NCBI GenBank assembly: GCA_900314565.1 | Contig: OMVU01000004.1 | Coordinates: forward strand, 1-64,000 | Source: an uncultured Eubacteriales bacterium | GTDB taxonomy: Bacteria > Bacillota > Clostridia > Lachnospirales > Lachnospiraceae | DNA length: 64,000 nt | Reading direction: 5' to 3' | In this document: piece by piece, positions 8,846-18,344 of the stretch | Numbering within the stretch: position 1 is the stretch's first letter | Layout: the number at the start of each line of letters is the position of its first letter | The notes under the pieces: generated by a model | Told to the model about the DNA's origin: nothing | What the model saw: only the letters and a program-made list of their open reading frames with translations | Database searches by the model: none | Program-made: the position numbers and the translations under genes

Positions 8846-9854
8846 TTACGGATTCAGGTATTTCCTAAGCACTCCATCAAGATGAAAGGCTCTGTTCACA
8901 TGATTATGTATCCAGTCTAATGAAGCAAAATAAACAACTAGCAGGCTTACTAAGAGAAAAACGGGAATCGTAATTACAGTCGTTTCGGGGACAAACATAT
9001 ATAGTCCAAAGCCTGAAAGCACTTCGCGTACTAACCTATGAACAATATAAATACCCAAGGTATGTTCTCCGATCCGAGTCCATCTTGTCTTCTTGTCTGG
9101 TACGACAACAAGAAAAGATATTGTCATTATAACTGCAATCACATACCAAGCACTCCGAACCAGCATTTCTTCAACGGTAGATACTCCAATTGAAGCGTAA
9201 GACTCATCACCATAAGCTATGTCAAGGTATTGGAGAAAGTTATTTCCCTTAACAAGCAATATTACATATACAAATACAAGAATCACTCCACCACATACAC
9301 GCATCCATGGCTTTATTCTTTTTACTATGTTCATATCACAGTAATATCCACCAATAAAAAATGGAAAGAACACAATAATCCTTGATATTGAAATAAAATC
9401 CCCACAATCTTTGTATGCACCAGCTAATAACGAAATCCCAATAGAGGCTAAGATAGCGTACATTGGTTTAAGTCGAGAAGCATATGGCAAAATCAAATAC
9501 CAGAAAAACATAGCCAGCATATACCATGGTGCACCAGACGTTGACAGCAACAGGCTGAAATTAATTGTTTTTTTAAAGAAGAATTGAAGCACCCAAAGTA
9601 GAACCGTGAATATCAAATACAAGGTAATGAACCCAGTCAAACGATATTCCTTTCCATCTTTCTCTACATAGCCTTTTGAAAAAACGCCTGACACAAACAC
9701 AAACGCTGGCATGTGGAAAAGATATATCCACCAGTAGGTAGCCTGTACCCCCCCCCATTTTATTTTCCAATGGCAAAAGAAAATGGCCCATCACTACTAA
9801 TAATATTAATGCAGCTTTTGCATTATCCCAGTAGTGAATCCTCTGTTTTCCCAT
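8846..9854 (-). CDS. Membrane acyltransferase (acyltransferase-3 family), phase-OFF by G9 tract
   Basis: The N-terminus from ATG 9854 (MGKQRIHYWDNAKAALILLVV) and the body from 9712 (MPAFVFVSGVFSKG onwards, ~288 residues) lie in different frames. They belong to one acyltransferase-3 protein paralogous to the gene at 149-1207. The frame breaks exactly at nine G at 9748-9756. As sequenced, translation ends after 93 residues. With eight (or eleven) G the reading becomes ENKMGG-VQATYWWIYLFHM and gives a 335-residue protein with the expected YLFHMPAF block. This is strong evidence for a phase-variable gene caught in the OFF state rather than random decay, because the rest of the gene is intact. It would add an acyl group to the surface glycan when ON. 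Confidence 0.85.
9748..9756 (-). repeat. Poly-G tract (G9TAC), OFF-state switch
   Basis: Nine C on the plus strand, G9 then TAC on the coding strand. It sits precisely at the frame break between the two parts of the acyltransferase. Removing one G fuses the two frames into the full family-typical protein. Confidence 0.88.
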
Positions 9855-9872
9855 AGTGTATGCACCCTTTTA

Positions 9873-11468
9873 TTATTTCTTTCTTCTAACAAAACCCGCC
9901 AACTTCGAAATCATCCACTTATAATCATCTTTATAAAACAAAGAAGAACTGATAGCACAAACAACTGTAGATATAAAAGCAATAATTATTCCACCGACAA
10001 TCCATTCAGTCCACGATTTAAAATCAATAGCAACACACTTATATACTGCAGTAGCAATTCCAGCTGAAATCAACACATTAGCAACTGTCCAGCCCAACCT
10101 TAGCAGCACACTAATAAATGGTCTTGGCAGAAGATGCTTTGAAATATAATAAGAATACTGCATTGAACGGAATAAATTCGCTGCAAGCGTTCCTATTACA
10201 ACACCAACTATGCCAAACTTGAATGTAAGAGCAACGGAAAGTACAATATTAATACCTGCTTCCATATATGCTCCTCGTTTTGTTTCGCGATAATGCCCTG
10301 CCGCCTGGACAAGAGTAAGATATGGCTGTCTAAAGCAAAATATTGCCTGGGCTGCAACTACAAGGACTGCATAGACTGGAATATAATAGTTTATGTCGTT
10401 AACTCCTTTTGTATATAGAGCAACAAACGGAAGGATGAGTACTAAAGTTGATGAAAACAAGACTGAAATAAACACGGAAATAAAGTATTCGAAGCGGCTC
10501 AGCCCTTTATACAAATTTTCAGTCTCTTTTCTCACCCACATGTTCCCGAAGTATGCTTCGAGTCCATTTGTAAATACAGTCATGATCTTTTTTAAGCCAT
10601 TCATGACCATCTGATATACAGAGTAAACTGAAACAACCATCGGATTTGTCAAAAGTGTCAGAACAATAACATCGGTATCGTTGTGTATTATGTTTGCAAT
10701 GGAGGAAGCCATCACGTCACGCCGCTTGTCTAATGCAGTAGTATCAGGTTCAACGGTTTCGTCTAATTTGTAATGATGCTTCACATAAAAGTGAAGAAAA
10801 ATGGGGCATGCCATAAATACAACGGCACTTGCCAATTTCATCACTTGAATCGAAGCGCCATGTAAGATTAAAAAAACTGCAATTAAGACATTCAGTATGG
10901 TAGCTGCTGTCTTAACCCAAACATACACATAGGTGCGTTGATCTGAATCCAACAGTGTTGAATTCGTTATTCCAAAGAAATATTCCGCAAAGGTCACCAT
11001 TCCGATGATGACAACTAAAGAAGCTATCTCAGTCCATGAATACTTGCTGTGACTAACCAACGGGATTATAAACATTAGTACGAGAATATAAGCACACAAT
11101 ACAAATGCAATTCTTCGCATAAACTGTTGTGTTGCTTTCATTATCCCGCTGGTTTTGTGCTTATCTCCTGTTCCAAGCGATTTATATAGTTCTACACGAG
11201 TAGCGCCTGCTACACCCATCCTCAGAATTGATATGAACTGCAAGAACTGTGTAATTGAGGATATGATTCCGTTATATTCTGACCCATAAAACTTAAGAAC
11301 ATATCTCGGTAGAATAAGGCCACATATAAATACTGTTGCTTGATATACCCCTTCTGAAACAATATTGTAATATACCTTTTTGGTTCTCGATGCCACGAAT
11401 GCTGATCCTTTCTTTTCAGTCGATCCTGAAAAACCAACTTTAAGCGAAAATTCCTTTGCAAACATCAA
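9873..11468 (-). CDS. Polysaccharide flippase (Wzx / MATE-like oligosaccharide exporter)
   Basis: A protein of up to 531 residues with about 14 hydrophobic helices. The early VYYNIVSEGVYQATVFICGL and LPRYVLKFYGSEYNGIISSI segments are typical of Wzx/RfbX-type flippases of the MOP superfamily. These move undecaprenyl-linked repeat units across the membrane. The earliest starts (TTG 11468, ATG 11465) overlap the polymerase gene. GTG 11396 (VASRTKK), which has an AAGGA site at good spacing and lies after that gene's stop, is an equally plausible start. It sits next to an EpsG-like polymerase, the usual Wzx/Wzy pairing, so the polymer is probably made by the Wzy-dependent route. Confidence 0.88.
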   Translation of the reverse strand: MMFAKEFSLKVGFSGSTEKKGSAFVASRTKKVYYNIVSEGVYQATVFICGLILPRYVLKFYGSEYNGIISSITQFLQFISILRMGVAGATRVELYKSLGTGDKHKTSGIMKATQQFMRRIAFVLCAYILVLMFIIPLVSHSKYSWTEIASLVVIIGMVTFAEYFFGITNSTLLDSDQRTYVYVWVKTAATILNVLIAVFLILHGASIQVMKLASAVVFMACPIFLHFYVKHHYKLDETVEPDTTALDKRRDVMASSIANIIHNDTDVIVLTLLTNPMVVSVYSVYQMVMNGLKKIMTVFTNGLEAYFGNMWVRKETENLYKGLSRFEYFISVFISVLFSSTLVLILPFVALYTKGVNDINYYIPVYAVLVVAAQAIFCFRQPYLTLVQAAGHYRETKRGAYMEAGINIVLSVALTFKFGIVGVVIGTLAANLFRSMQYSYYISKHLLPRPFISVLLRLGWTVANVLISAGIATAVYKCVAIDFKSWTEWIVGGIIIAFISTVVCAISSSLFYKDDYKWMISKLAGFVRRKK

Positions 11469-12669
11469 AGAGAATGGTAATATAATCAGTAAAAAGAACT
11501 CTTATCCCCCATCCCCAAAAATCATATCCCCGCACTTGCCAATATTGTATGAACAGGCCAGCAGGTCCCAGGATCAGGCTAAGCGACGTTAGAGCTCTTA
11601 TTAATAGAGGAAGTTTTCTATAGCTGCTGAGTAGGGGAATTATCATCATCCCTATCACGATATAAAATGCAGCAGCAAATCGCCAATAATTAGGAACTGC
11701 AAAAACATTACTTGCTAATGTCATCATGGCGATCATTCCGGCAAATGCATAGAACCTCAAATCATCCTTAAATAATGATTTATTATAACGAATTCCGTAA
11801 TAGATTAAGATCAAAGCCAGAACAACTCCGAACATCATCAGCATTCGATTTATAATAAATGTATGTGATGTCGTAGCTTTAATTGCGTAAGCTGAGGTGG
11901 TATTGGTTAAGTACCGATACAATTTCCTTATTATTGTTTGAATCGAATTTCCTAAGTTGCCACCCACTGAAAAGATATAGCTATAATCGTATAAAAGATA
12001 TATAAGAGATGAGAATACCAACGGTATGATTAGAACAATCTCAAATACTTTCTTTGAAAAACGGCTGAGTATTCTGAAAACTATCAGGATAAAGCAGGAA
12101 AGATGCATTAAACTTCCAGCCACATACAGCAGCCAGACCCATAACGGCCTTTTGTCTTTTACTATATCGAAATACGCAGCCAGAATAATTAAGGATAATC
12201 CAAATACATTTCGCACATTATTAATAATCGAGACATATGGAAGCATCATGAACTGAAACAGCAGTATAACCCCTATATATTTTCTCGATCCATATCTGTC
12301 AGCCACATCACAGGTTATATAGCTTGAAACACCATATACCACAGCGGTAGTAATGGCTGGAACTAAATGAATTGCATGAAGATGTCCGCACAACCAAAAC
12401 AACAAATCTCTTGCATACAAAATATCATTATTATATGAAAAAGCTTCTGTGAGTGCCATCTTTCCATATAACTCTATCTCTGGAAGATACCGGACGAGAT
12501 CGACATTCGAGCCCTGTGAAGGTATATAACAATAAGCGCCCACAAATACTGTATATATATATAATGGCAAAAACATTCTCCATTTTGAAGGATTTTTCCA
12601 TAATCCTATAATGGAAATAAGGAGTGCCAACGGCGTAAGTATGCAAAATGCTAATCCTGGTAATAACAC
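11440..12669 (-). CDS. EpsG-family / Wzy-like polysaccharide polymerase
   Basis: A 409-residue membrane protein with about ten helices. The large early loop with GSNVDLVRYLP and the SIINNVRNVFGLSLIILA segment are features of the EpsG/Wzy family, whose conserved Asn-x-Arg motif is present here. It would join lipid-linked repeat units outside the membrane. It lies directly before the flippase and overlaps the flippase's earliest possible start. The family identity is inferred from topology and motifs; such polymerases are poorly conserved in sequence. Confidence 0.75.
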   Translation of the reverse strand: MLLPGLAFCILTPLALLISIIGLWKNPSKWRMFLPLYIYTVFVGAYCYIPSQGSNVDLVRYLPEIELYGKMALTEAFSYNNDILYARDLLFWLCGHLHAIHLVPAITTAVVYGVSSYITCDVADRYGSRKYIGVILLFQFMMLPYVSIINNVRNVFGLSLIILAAYFDIVKDKRPLWVWLLYVAGSLMHLSCFILIVFRILSRFSKKVFEIVLIIPLVFSSLIYLLYDYSYIFSVGGNLGNSIQTIIRKLYRYLTNTTSAYAIKATTSHTFIINRMLMMFGVVLALILIYYGIRYNKSLFKDDLRFYAFAGMIAMMTLASNVFAVPNYWRFAAAFYIVIGMMIIPLLSSYRKLPLLIRALTSLSLILGPAGLFIQYWQVRGYDFWGWGIRVLFTDYITILFDVCKGIFA

Positions 12670-12925
12670 TACAGTCCCTCATTCTTTTGATTAATGCTAT
12701 AACGCACAATCTTTATGTATCTTCTTTAAAATGATTTAATCTCAAATACTGGTGATTTTAAGTCTATTACGATCACTTCTAATTTCATCAATTCTAATCT
12801 CTGATCTATTACTATGAATTCTCTTATTTCTGACTCTAGAATCATTTGGTTGCGACACTTGATCCTTTACCAATTTACAAGTAACGAAAAACCTACCATT
12901 GCAGTTCACATTAAACAACTTTTCA
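12670..12925. other. AT-rich intergenic gap without recognised gene
   Basis: A 256-nt gap between the EpsG-like gene and the ATP-grasp gene upstream of it. It is strongly AT-rich, with no clear hairpin plus T run and no convincing reading frame. It may be a remnant boundary between gene blocks acquired at different times. Confidence 0.5.
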
Positions 12926-14104
12926 TTATCTCTGGCATTCCATATAAGCTTTATAGAATTCCATACTATTGATAGATTCCAAGCCTTTATGTCGGAAGAA
13001 CTCTAAAACCTTTTCTTTTTTCAACACCGGTCCACAAATAATCTGCTCATAATCTACAGAAGGAAGTGAATTGATTTCACAAATCTTCATTCCGTTTTCG
13101 GTTATAATGATGTCAATGCCAAGGTAGTCCAAAGATGAAATATGCTGACAAAGGACATCAATCTTTGACCTTACATATTCCCAATTCGGCAAAACAAACC
13201 CTTTCCAGACTACTTTAGTGTCCGGATGACAGTTCATAAGCCAATTGCCATCTTTCGTGAATTTCCGGTATTGAATGGCATTGTCATAAAGCGCGCCAGA
13301 TTCAAAATCAAATCCAACGCCAATTCCCCCAGAGGACAGGTTACTTGCACCTTCTCCGACATCAGTACCAAAACGCGCATAGGATACGGCGCATGACCAC
13401 GTTGCCGAAGCATACTTATCTTCTGTTGAGTCTTTACACATAATCACCCTTAAAGTACACTCACTACCTGGCCAAACTCTTGCCAAGTCATGATGCTGAT
13501 GAGCGTATTCTGTAATGATGTAATTCCGCATTTTATCGCGGATTTCTTCAAAGCGGGCCATATCGATTTTTTTATTGTTCTCATAGATGACATTGTCCCG
13601 CAATTCTAGTTTGATAAAGCCAAGACCGCCAGAAGTACCGCTGTTTGGTTTCATCGCAAGGATTCTCTTCTTCTTCAGTAGATTCCAAAGAAAATCTTGA
13701 TTTCTCGGAATATCCAAAGGGCAGTTCATTAAATACGTCCATCGTCCACCGCAGAGGTCATTTTCTACGTAGACATAGTAGTCTGGCATTAGTTCATGGC
13801 AACTCTTATTATCCAGAACATATTTCAGCGTGAGCTTATCCAGCCATTTCAGGAAATGGTTGTTTAAGGGATGCATCATTGAATAATGATAATCCGGCAA
13901 ATAATCTTTGTAATTATCCTCCGTAAGACCCAAAAGTTCAATACGACCGGGGTAGAATCCCCTTTCCAACGCCCATTGTTTATCAGTTTCAGATACAGTA
14001 AAGTTTTCTTCGTCTTCCTTAAGTCTTTTTACAAACGAAATCGCCCACTTTTGATCCATCCCAAGTTCTCGCATTTTTTCGAGAAGCAGAGTATAATCCG
14101 TCAT
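12926..14104 (-). CDS. ATP-grasp protein, glycan-associated
   Basis: About 392 residues of the ATP-grasp fold. ATP-binding elements are ILAMKPNSGTSGGLGFIKL and the IITEYAHQHHDLARVWP segment. The C-terminal metal-binding part is DIIITENGMKICEINSLPSVD. ATG 14104 (MTDYTLLLEKMREL) is chosen because GGGAGG lies just before it; an ATG at 14134 has no such site. It is distinct from the other two sugar-transfer ATP-grasp proteins and the TupA-like one, so the locus has four members of this superfamily. Its neighbours are the Stealth phosphotransferases. It presumably ligates a carboxylate-bearing group during glycopolymer decoration; the substrate is unknown. Confidence 0.75.
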   Translation of the reverse strand: MTDYTLLLEKMRELGMDQKWAISFVKRLKEDEENFTVSETDKQWALERGFYPGRIELLGLTEDNYKDYLPDYHYSMMHPLNNHFLKWLDKLTLKYVLDNKSCHELMPDYYVYVENDLCGGRWTYLMNCPLDIPRNQDFLWNLLKKKRILAMKPNSGTSGGLGFIKLELRDNVIYENNKKIDMARFEEIRDKMRNYIITEYAHQHHDLARVWPGSECTLRVIMCKDSTEDKYASATWSCAVSYARFGTDVGEGASNLSSGGIGVGFDFESGALYDNAIQYRKFTKDGNWLMNCHPDTKVVWKGFVLPNWEYVRSKIDVLCQHISSLDYLGIDIIITENGMKICEINSLPSVDYEQIICGPVLKKEKVLEFFRHKGLESINSMEFYKAYMECQR

Positions 14105-14147
14105 AATGTCCTCCCATTTATCTAACGGCAGCAATTCAAATAGTCAT

Positions 14148-15170
14148 TTATTTCTCAAAGCCGGATTTTTTGGGAAACGCCTCTTCAAAACAAACCAAGA
14201 TTTTCTTCTTCACGCCTTCAAAGTCCGGGCCTGAATATTCATCATTGATGCATACCATCTTGTGCTTTCTAAGTCGGATGGCTTCATACATCCTTTCATT
14301 CTTACTTTCATCGTTGTTAATGGAATAATACTGACCAGCTTTGGGAGACCGAGGATAAAACTCTCCCTCTGCGATCTGCCAGAAGGACATCATTCTGCTG
14401 CTGACGTCCGAACTGTCACGGAACTTATGGGTACATGCACGATCAAGTAGGAACTCTTCCTTCTCCCATGCTTCTTCAAACGTTTTCTTTTTATACGAAT
14501 AAGGAAGATGAAGATTTTTGAAGCCTGTAAAGTCTCCCCACGGCAGGAGAAGTAATGTCCTTCCCATGGCACTTCCGTAGCATGGAGCAAACCATTTTGA
14601 AAGGTTTTTCTTAATGGTTGCTTTCTTATTGAAGTTCCGATTTATCGGAACGAGATTCATAATATTGGATGTGTTGTAGTTTTCTGGCTTTAGAAAATTA
14701 CCGTTCTCATCAACGCCTCTAACATAGGACGCCTGGAGTATTGCCGTATCGCAAGGTAGTCCTTTTTTGAAAAAGTCTTCTATAGTAACCGGCTGAAAAA
14801 GGAACATATCATCATTAAAATATACAAAGTTCTCTGAAAGTCCCGGAATTCTATGAAGATTTAATTCAATCGGCCTACATGAAAAAGTTGGCAGGTACTT
14901 TTCAGGGATGTAATCCTTATGGTTCACTATATTCAGTTTGGGATGATCTGTGTTTAACCATGATGGCAGGTGCCCGCAGGTTACAAAATGAATCTTATTG
15001 ACCCACGGCGCACACAATTCAATTCCGCGAAACCAGTATTGTAAAAACTCCCAGTCTCGATATCTCTTTGCACGCTTGTCTCCTGTTGTCTGCCCGGAAT
15101 ATTTAGCCTTTTCCTTTTGCCACTCCGGATCATTTCCATCAACCCAGGTAATGATAAAATCTATATTCAT
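14148..15170 (-). CDS. Stealth-family sugar-phosphate phosphotransferase
   Basis: About 340 residues of the Stealth family, which transfers sugar-1-phosphate (or a similar phosphoryl unit) from a nucleotide sugar to a glycan, forming phosphodiester links. Conserved blocks seen in order are IDFIITWVDGNDPEWQ at the N-terminus, RYRDWEFLQYWFRGIE near 40, NFVYFNDDMFLFQPV near 115, and FQIAEGEFYPRSPK-like residues late. ATG 15170 (MNIDF) has GGAGG seven bases before it and is preferred over ATG 15188. It is a close paralogue of the next gene upstream, suggesting duplication and two different phosphodiester links. Confidence 0.88.
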   Translation of the reverse strand: MNIDFIITWVDGNDPEWQKEKAKYSGQTTGDKRAKRYRDWEFLQYWFRGIELCAPWVNKIHFVTCGHLPSWLNTDHPKLNIVNHKDYIPEKYLPTFSCRPIELNLHRIPGLSENFVYFNDDMFLFQPVTIEDFFKKGLPCDTAILQASYVRGVDENGNFLKPENYNTSNIMNLVPINRNFNKKATIKKNLSKWFAPCYGSAMGRTLLLLPWGDFTGFKNLHLPYSYKKKTFEEAWEKEEFLLDRACTHKFRDSSDVSSRMMSFWQIAEGEFYPRSPKAGQYYSINNDESKNERMYEAIRLRKHKMVCINDEYSGPDFEGVKKKILVCFEEAFPKKSGFEK

Positions 15171-15184
15171 CCGTGCCTCCAACT

Positions 15185-16177
15185 TCATTTCTCGAAACCA
15201 GACGGCTCTGAAAGAATATCTCTCAAAGCTGCATTGATCTCGTCCCTTGCTTCCTCAAATGTATAGTCACCAGCCATGTCGTTAATGCACACGGTTTTCC
15301 CTTTGTGTTCTCTTATATAAGAGCATAGCGCACCATTATTGCGCTTTGCTTCAAAATAACGGCCAAAGCTAATTCTTCTTGGCTCAAAATTACCGCTGCA
15401 TAGATTCCAATAGCGCATAAGCCAATGGGATACATCATTCGTTCCTCTAAAGCGATTCTTACAGGATGTATCCAGGGCCACACTCTCTTTTTCCCAGATT
15501 TCACGAAATGTGCTTTTCAGATGAGACTGGGCAATATGCGGATTTCTAAAGCCCGTAAAATAGCTGAACGGAGAGAAGTACAGGGTAATAAGATTTTGCA
15601 TCCCGTATTTTGAATTATAGATTTTCCCTCTGATTCTCTTATGCACTTCTCTTTTCTTAAAATGATCATTAATTATGTCTGTAATAACAACCTTCGTGTG
15701 TGTAATACCAGCTCTGCCTACAGGTGCGATCAGGTTCTCCACAAACGAATCACATGGCAGTCCGTTATGAAAGAAGTCCTCCGGTTTTACAGAATCTATA
15801 AGGAAGAAATCATCATTAAATAGTACAAAGGTTTCTGACAGTTCATCTAAGCGAAATAGATTTGTTTCTATCGTATCAGAGTTAAATGTAGGGAGGTACT
15901 GTTCAGGAATATAATCAGTGTGTTTGACGATTTTAAGTTTCGGGTGTTCTGTATTCAGCCATTTGGGTAAGTGTCCCCATGTGATAAAATAAATGTTGTT
16001 TACCCATGGAGCATACTTCTCCACGCCACGAAACCAGAAGTGAAGATTATCCCAATCCCGGAAGCGGTTATCACTGGTGCTAAAATCAACTCTTTTCGGG
16101 CTATATTGTTTTTTTTGCTCCAGCCATGCAGGGTCATTTCCATCAACCCAAAGCAGCACAAAATCAATTTTATCCAT
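15185..16177 (-). CDS. Stealth-family sugar-phosphate phosphotransferase
   Basis: A 330-residue Stealth-family protein. Blocks in order are IDFVLLWVDGNDPAW near the start, NRFRDWDNLHFWFRGVEKY near 42, FVLFNDDFFLIDSVKPEDFF near 116, and FRGTNDVSHWLMRYW near 245, with the family Asp-Asp pair in FNDDFF. A GGAAGG site precedes ATG 16177. Together with the downstream paralogue it implies a polymer or side chain with hexose- or other sugar-phosphate links. Both lie between the acyl module and the ATP-grasp genes on the same strand with minimal spacing. Confidence 0.9.
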   Translation of the reverse strand: MDKIDFVLLWVDGNDPAWLEQKKQYSPKRVDFSTSDNRFRDWDNLHFWFRGVEKYAPWVNNIYFITWGHLPKWLNTEHPKLKIVKHTDYIPEQYLPTFNSDTIETNLFRLDELSETFVLFNDDFFLIDSVKPEDFFHNGLPCDSFVENLIAPVGRAGITHTKVVITDIINDHFKKREVHKRIRGKIYNSKYGMQNLITLYFSPFSYFTGFRNPHIAQSHLKSTFREIWEKESVALDTSCKNRFRGTNDVSHWLMRYWNLCSGNFEPRRISFGRYFEAKRNNGALCSYIREHKGKTVCINDMAGDYTFEEARDEINAALRDILSEPSGFEK

Positions 16178-16207
16178 GGACTACGTTCCTTCCCGACTTT
16201 ATCCAAC

Positions 16208-16846
16208 TTACTCTTTATTCGCAAAAACTCTCGCCGGATTGCCAAATACTCTTGTATTCTCCGGTACTTCCCTTATCACAACGCTCCCGATACCGACATA
16301 CGCCCAGGCACCGATTTCCATGCCAACTGCAATACAAGCATGATCACCAATAAAGCAGCCTTCGTGCAGTTTCGTTCCTCCAGTGATACCGCAACTGGAG
16401 CTGACGGTCACATAGTCCTCGAGCTCCGCATCGTGCCCAAGGATAGTGGATTGCAGCGTTACGAAATCTCCAATCTTGCAGCCAGTAGCAATCTTCGCAT
16501 TTGGGTATGCTACCAGCCCTACACCCAACTCATATTCAGAATAAACATGTACGCTGGGATGGATGATAGAAGCAAACTGTGCTCCTTTTTCAATCATTGC
16601 TGGGCCAATAAGTTTCTTCACAGCCGGGCTTGCGATACCCATCGCGTATTTCACGTTCTCTCTTGGCTCATGATCCTTAATTGTCCCGATAATCTGATAC
16701 TTGCAGGGAAAACCATCCAACGCATTCGGATTGTCATCCAGGAACCCGAGGATGTTCCATGTGGGCTCAACCTTGTTGATATCTTCAATCCAGTTGGCAA
16801 CTTCCCGACCGCAGCCAGCAGCGCCAATGATAATAATGTCTGTCAT
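16208..16846 (-). CDS. PglD/NeuD-family sugar acyltransferase
   Basis: A 212-residue protein with an N-terminal Rossmann-like domain (IIIIGAAGCGREVANWIED) and a C-terminal left-handed beta-helix of hexapeptide repeats. It ends in GIGSVVIREVPENTRVFGNPARVF. This is the architecture of PglD and NeuD acetyltransferases, which N- or O-acetylate UDP-4-amino sugars or sialic acid. With the PglF-like and PglE-like genes in the same operon it could complete bacillosamine synthesis. It is instead adjacent to the AMP ligase/ACP module, so it may use an acyl-ACP rather than acetyl-CoA. The start ATG 16846 has a GGGGTGAG site and lies 6 bp from the ligase stop. Confidence 0.85.
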   Translation of the reverse strand: MTDIIIIGAAGCGREVANWIEDINKVEPTWNILGFLDDNPNALDGFPCKYQIIGTIKDHEPRENVKYAMGIASPAVKKLIGPAMIEKGAQFASIIHPSVHVYSEYELGVGLVAYPNAKIATGCKIGDFVTLQSTILGHDAELEDYVTVSSSCGITGGTKLHEGCFIGDHACIAVGMEIGAWAYVGIGSVVIREVPENTRVFGNPARVFANKE

Positions 16847-16851
16847 CTATC

Positions 16852-18261
16852 TCACCCCGCGTACTTCGCATCCATGTCTTTATATCTGATCTTCCCACTG
16901 TCGTTGCGGAGAATTTCGTTCACTACAAACACCTTGAATAGTGACTTAAATAGATTTGTCTTTGCGGCTATGAACTCCAGCACTTCTGCTTTCTTGCTCT
17001 CATCTGTGATGTACACATTCATCCTCTGGTCTGTTCCAGAACAAGCGCACTCGATGCCAAACTCCTGCTGGATCAGCCGTTCACTCTGGTCGAGGCTCAC
17101 ACGGTAACTGAGAAGCTTTAGGAAGCGGGATAAGCGGCCTGTCACGAAATAGCAACCATCTTCATCTCTTCTCGCCAGATCGCCGGTATGGTATTCTCCA
17201 TTGAACTCGTCATCTTTCATTAGATCGTCCTTGCAGACGGCATAACCCATCGTGACGTTAGGACCCTTATAGCACATCTCACCTTCCGCCACAGGATCTG
17301 TCAACTCATTACCATTCTCATCGATCAGGAATAACTCTCCCTCCGGGATTGCCCGCCCGATACTGCCAGTCTTTGTAAGTGCAAGTTCTGCCGGGAGGCA
17401 GGCCATGCGAGCTGAGGTCTCGGTAGTACCGAAGGAAGCAATAAACCGCTTTCCTGTCCGCTGAGCATACTCAGCCATCTGGATAAATCTTGCGTCAGTC
17501 AGTTTCCCGCCGCCCTCAGAGAAGGTTGTGAGATACGGAAGATCCATCCGCTCAAAATGTAAACGGAAGAAAAGATCATAGCTAAACGGCACACCAGTGA
17601 AATTAGTTGCCTTCTGCGTCTTGATGTAATCCCAAAACTCACCGCTCATGATGTTGTATGTAGTGAGCAGAACTGTCGCGCCAACATAGAGGTGCGTATT
17701 GATAACGTTCAGCCCCATTGTGTACTGCATGCCAAGATCACAGAGAGGACGTTCCTTATCACTCCAGCCAAAGGCTATTGCCACATTCTTTGCATTCGCT
17801 TCCAAATTGCCCTTCTTGTAGCGGACAAGTTTCGGACTTCCGGTAGAACCGGATGTGGTCATAAGGAACTGGAGCTTGTCATGTACAGGATATATTTCAT
17901 TTCCGGTTTTTAAGAGCGTGTAGCCGTATGTGTTATAAACCGCCTCATACCCATAGCTTTCCGCTTCTTCCTCCGGAACCCAAAGATAAGCAGGTGTATA
18001 GGTTGCGATAAGCGTTTTCAAAAGGTCTTTATCGATCTTATCACTCAGATTCAAAGGAACAGCTTCGCGTTCAATAAACCCAAGGTATCCGATCATTGAA
18101 CCTACAGTATTTTTGCAAAGAATAAAGATAACAGAACGGGGGGCAACTTCTTTCCCAACTTCTACCATCTTCTCCGCAAGTTCACCATAGGTAATGTTAT
18201 TTCCCTCGTTATCCACGAGAGCCACAGATATTTTCTCTTGCTGATCGATACTTAAAAACAT
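16852..18261 (-). CDS. AMP-forming acyl/aminoacyl ligase (ANL superfamily)
   Basis: A 469-residue adenylate-forming enzyme. The P-loop-like TTSGSTGSPKLVRYKKG near residue 135, ASFGTTETSARM near 280, YHTGDLARRDEDGCYFVTGR near 365 and the C-terminal catalytic Lys in NDSGKIRYKD are all present. It would activate a carboxylic or amino acid as its adenylate and load it on the phosphopantetheine arm of the small ACP encoded three genes upstream, as DltA does for D-alanine. It is somewhat short for a CoA ligase, which fits carrier-protein loading. The acid used cannot be told from the sequence. It sits between the SDR gene and the PglD-like gene. Confidence 0.85.
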   Translation of the reverse strand: MFLSIDQQEKISVALVDNEGNNITYGELAEKMVEVGKEVAPRSVIFILCKNTVGSMIGYLGFIEREAVPLNLSDKIDKDLLKTLIATYTPAYLWVPEEEAESYGYEAVYNTYGYTLLKTGNEIYPVHDKLQFLMTTSGSTGSPKLVRYKKGNLEANAKNVAIAFGWSDKERPLCDLGMQYTMGLNVINTHLYVGATVLLTTYNIMSGEFWDYIKTQKATNFTGVPFSYDLFFRLHFERMDLPYLTTFSEGGGKLTDARFIQMAEYAQRTGKRFIASFGTTETSARMACLPAELALTKTGSIGRAIPEGELFLIDENGNELTDPVAEGEMCYKGPNVTMGYAVCKDDLMKDDEFNGEYHTGDLARRDEDGCYFVTGRLSRFLKLLSYRVSLDQSERLIQQEFGIECACSGTDQRMNVYITDESKKAEVLEFIAAKTNLFKSLFKVFVVNEILRNDSGKIRYKDMDAKYAG

Positions 18262-18344
18262 CGTTTCCCTGCTCCTTCTCAGCTTCTCACGTCATCGTCT
18301 CCGCACATATGTTATGTGCATGTGTTAGAGCCGGATAGCATTGA

